A stretch of 64,000 nt of DNA from Streptomyces olindensis (GTDB lineage: Bacteria > Actinomycetota > Actinomycetes > Streptomycetales > Streptomycetaceae), in contig JJOH01000011.1 of assembly GCA_000696115.1 (NCBI GenBank), positions 1-64,000 of the forward strand, read 5' to 3'. Positions 34,845-43,422 of the stretch are shown here, piece after piece. Position 1 is the first letter of the stretch. Each line of letters begins with the position of its first letter. The position numbers were made by a program, and so were the translations under genes. The notes under the pieces were generated by a model. It was given only the letters and a program-made list of their open reading frames with translations, did no database searches and was not told the origin of the DNA.

Positions 34845-36290
34845 GTGACTGCCAACGAGGACTCGTTCACCAACTGGAAGAACCGCGAGGAGATCGCGGA
34901 GTCGATGATCCCGATCATCGGGAAGCTGCACCGGGAGCGGGACGTGACGGTCCTGCTGCACAGCCGCTCCCTGGTGAACAAGTCGGTGGTCAGCATCCTC
35001 AAGACCCACCGGTTCGCCCGGCAGATCGCCGGCGCGGAGCTCTCGGTCACCGAGACGCTGCCGTTCCTGAAGACCCTCGCCGAGCTCGACCTCGGGCCGT
35101 CCCAGATCGACATCGGCATGCTGGCCGCGACGTACCGCGAGGACGACCGCGGTCTGTCGGTCGCCGAGTTCACCGCCGAGGCCGTCGCCGGGGCCACCGG
35201 TGCCGACAAGATCGAGCGCCGCGAGGGACGCGACGTCGTCCTCTACGGCTTCGGCCGCATCGGCCGGCTGGTCGCCCGGCTGCTCATCGAGAAGGCCGGC
35301 TCGGGCAACGGACTGCGCCTGCGGGCCATCGTCGTCCGCGGCGGAGGCGAGCAGGACATCGTCAAGCGGGCCTCGCTGCTGCGCCGCGACTCCATCCACG
35401 GCCAGTTCCAGGGCACGATCACCGTCGACGAGGCGACCAGCACGATCGTCGCCAACGGCAACGAGATCAAGGTCATCTACGCGAACGACCCGTCCGAGGT
35501 CGACTACACGGCGTACGGCATCAAGGACGCCATCCTCATCGACAACACCGGCAAGTGGCGCGACCGCGAGGGCCTGTCGCAGCACCTGCGCCCCGGTATC
35601 GACAAGGTCGTGCTGACCGCGCCCGGCAAGGGCGACGTCCCGAACATCGTGCACGGCGTCAACCACGACACGATCAAGCCGGACGAGCAGATCCTGTCCT
35701 GCGCCTCGTGCACCACGAACGCCATAGTGCCGCCGCTGAAGGCGATGGACGACGAGTTCGGCGTGCAGCGCGGTCACGTGGAGACCGTCCACTCGTTCAC
35801 CAACGACCAGAACCTGCTGGACAACTACCACAAGTCCGAGCGCCGGGGCCGGTCCGCGCCGCTCAACATGGTCATCACCGAGACCGGCGCCGCCTCCGCC
35901 GTCGCCAAGGCGCTGCCCGACCTCAAGGCGAAGATCACCGGCAGCTCCATCCGGGTGCCGGTGCCGGACGTCTCCATCGCGATCCTCAACCTGCAGCTCG
36001 CGCGGGAGACCACGCGGCAGGAGGTCCTCGACTACCTGCGCGAGGTGTCCCTGACCTCGCCGCTGAAGCGCCAGATCGACTTCATCAGCGCCCCCGACGC
36101 GGTCTCCAGCGACTTCATCGGCTCGCGCCACGCCTCGATCGTCGACGCCGGCGCCACGAAGGTGGAGGGCGACAACGCGATCCTCTACCTCTGGTACGAC
36201 AACGAGTTCGGCTACTCGTGCCAGGTCATCCGGGTGGTGCAGCACGTGTCCGGCGTGGAGTACCCGACGTACCCGGCTCCGGCGGTCTGA
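34845..36290 (+). CDS. gap: Long-form glyceraldehyde-3-phosphate dehydrogenase
   Basis: This 481-residue enzyme carries an approximately 125-residue N-terminal extension before the Rossmann motif GFGRIGR (residues 135-141). The catalytic Cys289 sits in SCASCTTNAI, and HSFTNDQNLLDNYHKSERRGR and the C-terminal NEFGYSCQV are conserved. Usual GAPDH is about 335 residues; the longer class is known in actinobacteria. It catalyses NAD(P)-dependent phosphorylation of glyceraldehyde-3-phosphate. The GTG at 34845 opens the frame. A Tn7-like operon begins 167 bp downstream, and the gene end may be its attachment site. Confidence 0.93.
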   Translation: MTANEDSFTNWKNREEIAESMIPIIGKLHRERDVTVLLHSRSLVNKSVVSILKTHRFARQIAGAELSVTETLPFLKTLAELDLGPSQIDIGMLAATYREDDRGLSVAEFTAEAVAGATGADKIERREGRDVVLYGFGRIGRLVARLLIEKAGSGNGLRLRAIVVRGGGEQDIVKRASLLRRDSIHGQFQGTITVDEATSTIVANGNEIKVIYANDPSEVDYTAYGIKDAILIDNTGKWRDREGLSQHLRPGIDKVVLTAPGKGDVPNIVHGVNHDTIKPDEQILSCASCTTNAIVPPLKAMDDEFGVQRGHVETVHSFTNDQNLLDNYHKSERRGRSAPLNMVITETGAASAVAKALPDLKAKITGSSIRVPVPDVSIAILNLQLARETTRQEVLDYLREVSLTSPLKRQIDFISAPDAVSSDFIGSRHASIVDAGATKVEGDNAILYLWYDNEFGYSCQVIRVVQHVSGVEYPTYPAPAV

Positions 36291-36311
36291 CCGACGGTGT
36301 AGGATCCGCGG

Positions 36312-36378
36312 GTCAGTGCGCAACGCAGGTAGGAGATGCGCACTAGATGCACAATTCCGGAACTTGTTGCGCACTGAC
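36312..36378. repeat. 13-bp inverted repeat, candidate transposon end or operator
   Basis: GTCAGTGCGCAAC (36312-36324) and GTTGCGCACTGAC (36366-36378) are perfect inverted copies separated by 41 bp. Extra TGCGCAC and TGCACAA copies lie in between. The cluster sits between gap and tnsA, where the transposon end with several TnsB-binding sites should be. Confidence 0.6.
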
Positions 36379-36457
36379 TCCGCCCCGTAGTCACCTCTTG
36401 TTGATCCTTTGTGATCTTTAGGTGCGTCGCGATGCTGAAGCTCCATACTGTCGAGGC

Positions 36458-37210
36458 ATGGCGACTCAGCGTTCGACCCAGGCTCGCCGGGGGCACGGCG
36501 CTGCTACCGCGTCGGTCCGATATCAGGACGAGACTGTGCGGCAAGTTCCTTTTGACGAACTTCGGTTGACGGACCTCAAGCAATCCGAGCCCTGGCGCAC
36601 GGTGCGGTCGGTTCACGGCATGGCCCATCACTCCGGCTCATACGCCTCGGCGACGACGAACGGGCTCGTTGTATATGAGAGTCGGCTGGAGCTGGCCCGC
36701 TTACTGCTGGCCGACTTTGATCCAGCCGTCCAAGCCATCTATGCCCAACCCTTCCGAATGGCCGCCAAGATCGACGGCCGAGTGCGGCATCACGTACCGG
36801 ATTTCCTGCTGATCACGCAGTCCGACGTAGTCCAGGTCGTGAACGTCAAACCCGCGAATCTTCTGGCCGATTCCAACATCAAGGATGCCCTGGCGTGGCC
36901 AGGAAAATTGGTCGAGGGACACGGCTGGGGTTATGAGGTCTGGTCCGGAGCTGACCCGATCCTATTGGAGAACGTTCGATTCCTGGCAGCTTATCGCCGA
37001 CCGGGAGTGGTACCTGCCGGGGAGATCGAGCGGGCCTGGGCAAGCGTGCAGGACGGGGATCAGCTCGCGGCTGCAGAGCAACGGCTTGCAGAAGGGAGAG
37101 CCTGCCACGAAGTTCGCCCGTCCATCATGGCCCTGCTGTGGGCTGGGCGGCTGACCACCGATCTCACGACTCCACTCTCTGGCAACTGGGTACTTCGGAG
37201 GTCTGAATGA
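36458..37210 (+). CDS. tnsA: TnsA-like transposase endonuclease subunit
   Basis: This 250-residue protein has the TnsA restriction-like nuclease core: Glu74 in VVYESRLELARLLL, Asp115 in HHVPDFLL and Lys131 in VVNVKPANLL. TnsA nicks the 5' ends of the element while TnsB joins the 3' ends, allowing cut-and-paste movement. The C-terminal half would contact TnsC. The ATG at 36458 is preferred; a GTG at 36422 is possible. It overlaps tnsB by four bases (ATGA). Confidence 0.85.
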   Translation: MATQRSTQARRGHGAATASVRYQDETVRQVPFDELRLTDLKQSEPWRTVRSVHGMAHHSGSYASATTNGLVVYESRLELARLLLADFDPAVQAIYAQPFRMAAKIDGRVRHHVPDFLLITQSDVVQVVNVKPANLLADSNIKDALAWPGKLVEGHGWGYEVWSGADPILLENVRFLAAYRRPGVVPAGEIERAWASVQDGDQLAAAEQRLAEGRACHEVRPSIMALLWAGRLTTDLTTPLSGNWVLRRSE

Positions 37211-39402
37211 ATGTGTGGACTACTCATCTTCGCCCCGGTCTTCCCCTGGTGTTCGACGGTGAGCAGTTCACCATCGCGGAGTTGGACGGCCGGCGGGTCC
37301 TCCTGCAGCGGACGGGACCGGATGGCCGTCCTCAATGGCGGCAAATAGATCTCTCTCTGCTTATGACCCACCCGTCGACCGAGTTTCTGGTCGAGACTCC
37401 TCCGCCGCGGCCGGCTACTGCCACGGTGCTCGGCGACCTGGTGGACGATGATGAAGAGGAACTCAACACGCGCTTCCAGCACGTTCAGGAAGTCCGATTC
37501 GGCTACAAGTTGGGCTCGTCCGAGCTAGCTTTGGAAGGCGAACCCCGTCCGGACTACGCCCCCGGCGTGCCCATGATGCACCGCTACAAGGTCAAGGCAG
37601 CGGAACTCAGAGTAGATCCGGCTACCATCCGCCGGTGGGTCGCCAAGGTAAGGGACGAAGGCCCCGCTGGGTTAGTGAGAAAACGGAAAGCCACTCATAT
37701 CCTCGACCGCGCGGATCCGCGCTGGCTCGACATGGCCAGGTCAGTACTCAAGGAACGAGAGAAGTCCAGTCGCCCCGTACGGAACTTGACGCTCCTCGAG
37801 ATCGAGGAACGCCTGGCCAGGGAACACGGCCGCGGGACAGTGCGCATCCCGAAACGGACGACCGCGTACGAGCTGCTGCGGGAGCTCAGCCGGGGAACTA
37901 ACGCCTTCGACGGCAGCACAAAGGGCAAGCGCTCCATCGCTCAGCGCCCTCCAGGGGTGTACGGCAAACTGCGGGCCACGCGCCCGGGTGAGTACGTGAT
38001 CCTGGATACCAACAGCCTGGACGTCTATGCCATGGAGCCGGTGACGTGCAGATGGGTGCGGTGCGAACTCACTGTGGCGATGGATTTGTACAGCCGGGCC
38101 ATCTGTGGGCTGCGACTGACTCCGGTGTCCACGAAATCCGTGGACGTGGCCGGTGTTCTGTTCGAGACCGTGCGCTCACGCGAGAGCACGGTCGGCAAAG
38201 GCGAGGCGCTTCCGTATTGCGGAGTGCCATCCACGGTGGTTTTGGACGCGGAGAAACTGGTAGACGCAGAGGGGCAACCCGTGCTGCCTTCCGTAGCGGC
38301 GGAGGCGATCGTCTTCGACCACGGGAAGATCTACGTGTCGAAGCACATCGAGAGTGTGTGCGCCAAGCTCGACATCTCCCTACAGCCGGCTCGTCCGCAC
38401 ACGCCGACCGACAAGCCGGTGGAGCGTTGGTTCCGGACGCTCAACCAAGGATTCCTCGCTGCACTTCCCGGCTACAAAGGGCCAGACGTCTACAGCCGGG
38501 GAGAGAGAGTGGAGGACGATGCCTACTTCTTCCTCGATGAGCTCGAGGCCATCATCCGCGAGTGGATCACTCTTGTGTATCACCGTCGTCACCACCGGGG
38601 GCTCAAGATTCCGGAGGTTCCGGGGCTGAAGCTCAGTCCGCTGGAGATGTACGAGCACGGGGTCATGCGAGCGGGCCCGCTGAGGATCCCGTCGCGACCA
38701 GGCCTCGCCATCGACTTCTTGGAAGAGGAGTGGTGCACCATTCAGCACTACGGGGTGGAGGTGAACGGCCTGCGCTACAACGGGGAGGCATTGAAGGGGC
38801 TCCACAACCAGACGAGCCACCACCGGGGGCGGCATCCGGGAGAATGGCCGATCGCGGTGGACCGCGACGACATCCGGAAAGTCTATTTTCAGCACCCTAA
38901 GACTCATCTCTGGCATGCGCTGGACTGGGAGCACGCCCCGTCCCTGAATGGCCCGGCGAGCCTGGAGGCATTGCAGTACGCCCGCAAGATTGCAGCGAAG
39001 ACCCATCGCTTCCCGGATACCAGGCGCGCCCTGGTCGAACTGCTGGAACGCTGGGGCGCCGGGATGACCGCGGACCGGACGGAACGACGGATGGCTGTCC
39101 GACTGTCACACCAGAGGTTCCGCATGGTCGGTGAGAATGACACCACGGACACTGAGGTCACCGCGCTGCCGACAGTCGAGCGCCTGGCCGCATTGACCAC
39201 CGCATCATCCGCGGACGGCTTGCGCCCAAATGGTCCAGGCACGCCGTCGGACCTACGCACCGTATCGGACCCCGCGGAGGTCCCAGGCGGAGACGATGAC
39301 GCGGACGACGAGTGCGCTGCCCTCTTCCCCGGGGACGAACCTGATGACGGGACCGAGATCGACGAGGACGACTTCTACGCTGACATCCTGGAAAGCCGTT
39401 GA
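37207..39402 (+). CDS. tnsB: TnsB-like DDE transposase
   Basis: This 731-residue protein is an integrase-superfamily transposase. HTH regions lie at about 130-230 (DPATIRRWVAKVRDEG, ERLAREHGRG). The catalytic triad is Asp267 (VILDTNSLDVY), Asp371 (VFDHGKIY) and Glu406 (PTDKPVERWFR). A Mu-type beta-barrel region follows at about 510-580, and the tail is very acidic (DDDADDECAALF, DDGTEIDEDDF), probably the TnsC-contacting part. It is coupled to tnsA and to tnsC by overlapping codons. Confidence 0.93.
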   Translation: MNVWTTHLRPGLPLVFDGEQFTIAELDGRRVLLQRTGPDGRPQWRQIDLSLLMTHPSTEFLVETPPPRPATATVLGDLVDDDEEELNTRFQHVQEVRFGYKLGSSELALEGEPRPDYAPGVPMMHRYKVKAAELRVDPATIRRWVAKVRDEGPAGLVRKRKATHILDRADPRWLDMARSVLKEREKSSRPVRNLTLLEIEERLAREHGRGTVRIPKRTTAYELLRELSRGTNAFDGSTKGKRSIAQRPPGVYGKLRATRPGEYVILDTNSLDVYAMEPVTCRWVRCELTVAMDLYSRAICGLRLTPVSTKSVDVAGVLFETVRSRESTVGKGEALPYCGVPSTVVLDAEKLVDAEGQPVLPSVAAEAIVFDHGKIYVSKHIESVCAKLDISLQPARPHTPTDKPVERWFRTLNQGFLAALPGYKGPDVYSRGERVEDDAYFFLDELEAIIREWITLVYHRRHHRGLKIPEVPGLKLSPLEMYEHGVMRAGPLRIPSRPGLAIDFLEEEWCTIQHYGVEVNGLRYNGEALKGLHNQTSHHRGRHPGEWPIAVDRDDIRKVYFQHPKTHLWHALDWEHAPSLNGPASLEALQYARKIAAKTHRFPDTRRALVELLERWGAGMTADRTERRMAVRLSHQRFRMVGENDTTDTEVTALPTVERLAALTTASSADGLRPNGPGTPSDLRTVSDPAEVPGGDDDADDECAALFPGDEPDDGTEIDEDDFYADILESR

Positions 39403-40529
39403 CCAGGTCGCTCACGCGGGACGTCTTCGAAGGTGACGACCGCCAGTACTCACCCACGCGGCTGGACGGCTGGTTGGAGATGGTCAACGGACCCGATCGG
39501 CTCCAGCCGCCGATGCTAACGCGTAAGCAGATGGCTGCCATGTCGCGGCAGGATCTACTGCGTTACAACGACATCCGTCACGTCTGGCATGCCAACATCG
39601 GCCCTATCAAAACGCCTCAGCTTCTTGAACTTCACGATGATCTGTACGAGATCGTCGGTTCGAACCGCCAGGACGGCGACAAGGCCAAGCCTGCCGCGTT
39701 GGTCGACGCTTACCCCGGAATCGGGAAAAGCACCGCAGTGCGTGAATTCGGCCGCGACTTCCACCGAGAGCAGATCAAAGTACGCGGCGAGACGACACCC
39801 GAAGGCCACCGCCGAGTGCCCGTCATCTATATCGCGCTTACGGGCAACACCCAAATTCGCGGTCTCAACGCAGCGATCTGCCGATTTTACCGGCTGCCCA
39901 CCAACGGAGACGCGGACACGTTGGCGGAGCGAGCCGTCGACGCTGTGCTGAGCCTGAGAACGTCCATCTTCATCATCGACGACATCCACTTCCTAGCGTC
40001 TGCGAACTCCAACTCGGCTCGGCTCGTCAATCAGCTGAAGTTCCTGTCCAACACCTTCCCGGTGACTTTGATCTACGTCGGCGTCGGTGTCCAGGACCGC
40101 GGGATTCTGCACGAGGGACGCTCCGCGATCGAGGCTCTGCACGCTCAGTTCGGACGGCGCACCACGGCACTGACCCTGCGCCCGTTCCAAGTGGAGGACG
40201 AGCCCGGGCGCGTGGAGTTCCGCAAGGTGTTGCTGACGATCGAGAAGAAGCTCGTGTTGGCCGACAAGTATCCGGGCATGCTCGCTGACGACCTCGCAGA
40301 CCATCTCCTGGCCCACTCCAGCGGTCACTTCGCCTCTCTCATGGCCCTGATCAACCGCGGTTGCTACCGCGCAATCAGAACCGGCCGCGAACGGCTGGAC
40401 GTCGAGCTCATGAGCAAGATCAAGAACGATGCCGCGGCCGAGGAGGAGCGGCTGGAGTTGGTTGCTGCCATCGAGGCCGGTCTTCTGACCGCGAAGCCGC
40501 AGCGCAGAGGCGCCAGGAAGTCTGCCTGA
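39399..40529 (+). CDS. tnsC: TnsC/TniB-like AAA+ ATPase
   Basis: This 376-residue ATPase has Walker A AYPGIGKST (Lys110) and Walker B SIFIIDDIHFL (Asp194-Asp195), followed by sensor regions (TLIYVGVGVQD). It would polymerise on target DNA chosen by TniQ and activate the TnsA-TnsB transposase. The TTG start at 39399 lies in the tnsB stop codon (TTGA), which implies coupled translation. The C-terminus is basic (PQRRGARKSA). Confidence 0.92.
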   Translation: MTRSLTRDVFEGDDRQYSPTRLDGWLEMVNGPDRLQPPMLTRKQMAAMSRQDLLRYNDIRHVWHANIGPIKTPQLLELHDDLYEIVGSNRQDGDKAKPAALVDAYPGIGKSTAVREFGRDFHREQIKVRGETTPEGHRRVPVIYIALTGNTQIRGLNAAICRFYRLPTNGDADTLAERAVDAVLSLRTSIFIIDDIHFLASANSNSARLVNQLKFLSNTFPVTLIYVGVGVQDRGILHEGRSAIEALHAQFGRRTTALTLRPFQVEDEPGRVEFRKVLLTIEKKLVLADKYPGMLADDLADHLLAHSSGHFASLMALINRGCYRAIRTGRERLDVELMSKIKNDAAAEEERLELVAAIEAGLLTAKPQRRGARKSA

Positions 40530-43087
40530 TGCAGTGGAGCAATGAGCGAATCCCTCTCTGGGTGCCTCCGGTTGAAGGGGAGGCCCTCGACAGCTGGCTT
40601 GCGGCGTATTCCCGCCGGCTACGGATGGACCTTCCTGAGTTCGTGCGCTTTCTTGGTCTGCCTCGGGGCCGCGGCAATCTCATGGTCCGCTGTCTGACAG
40701 GGCATGAACAGGAGGTGCTGTCAGAGCGCACGGGGCTCAGAGCGGATTGTCTGACGGCGATGACGCTCCAACCCTGGGACGATCTGGCCGTCACCATCGA
40801 CCGCCCGACGCGCCGTCTCATCCGGCCACCGCATTGGCGGCACACCGGCAACAACACCCGCTATTGCCCCCGCTGCCTCGAAGAAACCGCAGGACGCTGG
40901 CAAATCGCCTGGCGGCTTCCGTGGTCGTTCGCCTGTACCCGTCACGGCACTATGTTGCTCGACCGATGCCCGGAGTGCGGACAACCGCCCCTGGTCCATG
41001 GGCGGCGCCGGCTGCCAAGCACTCCTTCGGGAGTCTGTCTCTACGGCACAGGCTCTGCTCATGCTGTCCGCTGCGGCTTCTTCCTCCCGCACGCTGCCAC
41101 CCCCTTGCTTCCTCCGAGCTCGCTGGTGATGCAGGCTCAAGAGGAGGTCAACTCGGAGATCCTGCGGATCGAAGCCCCCCGCGACGCGGCTGCGCAGCGC
41201 GGCCGTGCACTGGCGGTGCTTGCCCACTCGGCACTGCTGAGTCTGCGCAGCACGCTGGATTCGGCCCCTGCAGCGGTCCACGCAGTGCTCGCAGAGTGCG
41301 GCGGCGGCTTGCCAGAAGCTCAATGCCATCAGGGCGGAAGCGACTCCCACAACGCCGCCGTCGGCACGGCCATTGCCAGCATCGCGCTGCATCGAGAACG
41401 GGACGACAGCGACGCTGTTTTTTCCTGGCTGATGAGCACCGACCGCTTACGGCGCCACAGTGCGCATCCGACGCCCTGGCTCGCCAACTGGGTACCAGCC
41501 GGACCTGAAGTAACCTCGCGCGCGCTGGCTGTGGTGGCCGACGAACTGACCTGGATAGCACGGCTACGTTACGGCGCTGCTACGGCCGCCCCGGCCTGGC
41601 CAACTCTCACCGACGAAGACGTAAAGCGTCGAGCGTCCCGGCTGCCGGCGATGCTGTGGCCAGCCTGGACTATAGGGATTTTGCCCCGGCTACCTGAACC
41701 CGTCTTCCGGCTCGCGGGGCTTCGCCGGGCATGCGCAACGCTGCTTTTGATGCCCGGAACATTCTGGAACTACCCACAAGCCGCTGCACTGCTGGGCAAC
41801 CCCCGCGCGTACGGCAACAGGGAAGCGCTCGACACTTCACTCGACAAGCAACGACCCGATGAACTCGACGCCTTCCTCGTTTCGTTGGCCCGCGCCCTGG
41901 ACATCCATCCGATTCCAATCGATTACCATCGGCGGCGGACTACCTTCTCCGAGGCCAGCGTGAATTTCGACCTGGATGCTCTTCGAGATTTCTGTCGACA
42001 CCGTGGCCTGCGTAGCGGCCCAGTGCACACCAAGAGGCTGCGATGGCGTCTGCTTAGACTCCTCCTCGGAGCCGACCCCGGCACGTCGTCCCGCACCCCG
42101 GCCTGGAACACAGACCTTTCACAGCAGTTTTCCGGCGAATTCAGAGAATTTCTCTTTCAGCAGGCAACTGCGAATCTCAAGGCCCACGGCATCGATGAAC
42201 CCGTGCTCTGGCAGCCCCCACTGGACTGGCTCGACAATGCTGTCTTGCCCGGGGTAGATCCCGACACAATCAACACTGAAAAGCTCACCGCGTTGTTGGT
42301 CGCAGGCCATCCACTGGCACAGATCGCAAACACCATGGGTATCAGCGATGATCACATCCTGCTGCACATCGAATCAATAGAGATCAGTGAGCCTCTGCCG
42401 TCTGCGTCACGTCTACCGGCTCCTGGCCGCAACATCCCCCGCCAGGGCCTTCTCGCGCCTGAAGAATTGCGTCGGCTCTACCTAGAACAGGGATTCTCCT
42501 TCACCAAGGTCGCACAAATGGCGGGGTGCAGCGACACAACAGTCCGTCGAGCTCTCGCCGAGGTCAACATCGCCTCCAGACAGACTCGTGGCTGCCCTCC
42601 TATCCTGCCGACCAGGGTTTCCCGAGAGTGGCTGGACACGGAATACTCACTCAAGGGCCGCAGTGTCCCTGACATCGCAGGAGAGGTCGGCGTTCACAAG
42701 GACAGCGTGTCCGATCAGCTCCAGCGGTGGGGCATCCCGCGACGCCCCGAGGGACCCTATTCGAACCCCTTCGCCTCACTGAACGTCGCCCTCTCGCCAA
42801 CAATGCAACGTCTGAGCAGGACGCGAAACTGCCTGACACGGCTGCGCAACCTATTGCGCCTCCCTGGACACCCTAGCGTCACGGCTGCGGCGAATTCGCT
42901 CGGCATCCCTCCGGTAACCCTCCGCAAACAGTTGCGCGATATCGAAGCCGCCCTGGAGGCCACCGTGATCGCACGGACCAACCCGCTATCCATCGCTCCG
43001 ACAGGAGCCGCCTTCCTTGACGAGGCACGGCATCTCATTGCTCTTCTCGACAACCAAGCGACACCAAAGTCGGTCATGCCCGGTTAA
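40529..43087 (+). CDS. tniQ: TniQ/TnsD-like target-selection protein
   Basis: This 852-residue protein begins with the TniQ domain (RIPLWVPPVEGEALDSWL, YSRRLRM) and a zinc-binding set: Cys113, Cys116, Cys136, His139, Cys147, Cys150. The C-terminal third holds four HTH-like segments near residues 589, 657 (SFTKVAQMAGCSDTTVRRAL), 711 (SVPDIAGEVGVHKDSVSDQL) and 783 (AANSLGIPPVTLRKQL). TnsD proteins use such arrays to read a long attachment sequence, so this is a TnsD-type rather than a short CRISPR-type TniQ. Its ATG overlaps the tnsC stop (TGATG). Confidence 0.88.
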   Translation: MQWSNERIPLWVPPVEGEALDSWLAAYSRRLRMDLPEFVRFLGLPRGRGNLMVRCLTGHEQEVLSERTGLRADCLTAMTLQPWDDLAVTIDRPTRRLIRPPHWRHTGNNTRYCPRCLEETAGRWQIAWRLPWSFACTRHGTMLLDRCPECGQPPLVHGRRRLPSTPSGVCLYGTGSAHAVRCGFFLPHAATPLLPPSSLVMQAQEEVNSEILRIEAPRDAAAQRGRALAVLAHSALLSLRSTLDSAPAAVHAVLAECGGGLPEAQCHQGGSDSHNAAVGTAIASIALHRERDDSDAVFSWLMSTDRLRRHSAHPTPWLANWVPAGPEVTSRALAVVADELTWIARLRYGAATAAPAWPTLTDEDVKRRASRLPAMLWPAWTIGILPRLPEPVFRLAGLRRACATLLLMPGTFWNYPQAAALLGNPRAYGNREALDTSLDKQRPDELDAFLVSLARALDIHPIPIDYHRRRTTFSEASVNFDLDALRDFCRHRGLRSGPVHTKRLRWRLLRLLLGADPGTSSRTPAWNTDLSQQFSGEFREFLFQQATANLKAHGIDEPVLWQPPLDWLDNAVLPGVDPDTINTEKLTALLVAGHPLAQIANTMGISDDHILLHIESIEISEPLPSASRLPAPGRNIPRQGLLAPEELRRLYLEQGFSFTKVAQMAGCSDTTVRRALAEVNIASRQTRGCPPILPTRVSREWLDTEYSLKGRSVPDIAGEVGVHKDSVSDQLQRWGIPRRPEGPYSNPFASLNVALSPTMQRLSRTRNCLTRLRNLLRLPGHPSVTAAANSLGIPPVTLRKQLRDIEAALEATVIARTNPLSIAPTGAAFLDEARHLIALLDNQATPKSVMPG

Positions 43088-43422
43088 CCTCGCTCGTTCA
43101 TGAGTCCTCGTCGGCGCGGGAACCCCTGCTTGCAAGATGCAGTCTTTCGGGGGCTGCAGCAGGCTGACGGCCCGGTTGTCGCTTCGGGCGGGGGCCGGGT
43201 TCACTGTCCCGGTGTAGAGGTGCGGATCATCGGGCAGTCCGCTCAACGGCGTCGTCCCCGACGTACTGCAACTCCAGCGACGAATCCACATCTACAAAGC
43301 CGAGCACGACGCTCGTGGCGGCGACACCGTTGCCCTGGCCTCGGACACCTGGCTTCGGACCAAGGGACACCCGCCCGGCCTCACCACGCCTGCGAGGTCT
43401 CCACGACGTTTTCGCCGCGCCG
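43088..43422. other. 335-bp region after tniQ
   Basis: No intact gene is present. On the plus strand 43245-43420 has a coding-like reading (LQRRIHIYKAEHDARGG, ALASDTWLRTKG) that is not recognised and may be a gene fragment. No sequence matching the inverted repeat next to gap was found here. Confidence 0.5.

Larger units (their letters stand above)
36291..43422 (+). mobile_element. Tn7-like transposition module (tnsABC-tniQ) next to gap
   Basis: Four overlapping plus-strand genes encode TnsA-, TnsB-, TnsC- and TniQ/TnsD-like proteins. The order and the position of tnsA nearest to the end of a housekeeping gene copy the layout of Tn7 at glmS. Base composition is visibly lower in GC than in flanking genes. 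The near end is probably the repeat cluster at 36312-36378. The far end was not found, so the true extent is unknown: it may stop near 43.1 kb or include cargo further right. Confidence 0.7.

Noticed and set aside
36312..36378. Rho-independent terminator of gap
   Set aside because: The 13-bp arms are 41 bp apart with further partial copies in between, which fits protein-binding sites better than a terminator hairpin.
34791..36446. A 551-codon minus-strand frame
   Set aside because: It is antisense to GAPDH, whose catalytic motifs are unambiguous.
40529..43087. CRISPR-guided transposition (CAST) system
   Set aside because: TniQ is long with many HTH segments, TnsA is present, and no Cas effector or array lies nearby. 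It fits the TnsD type.
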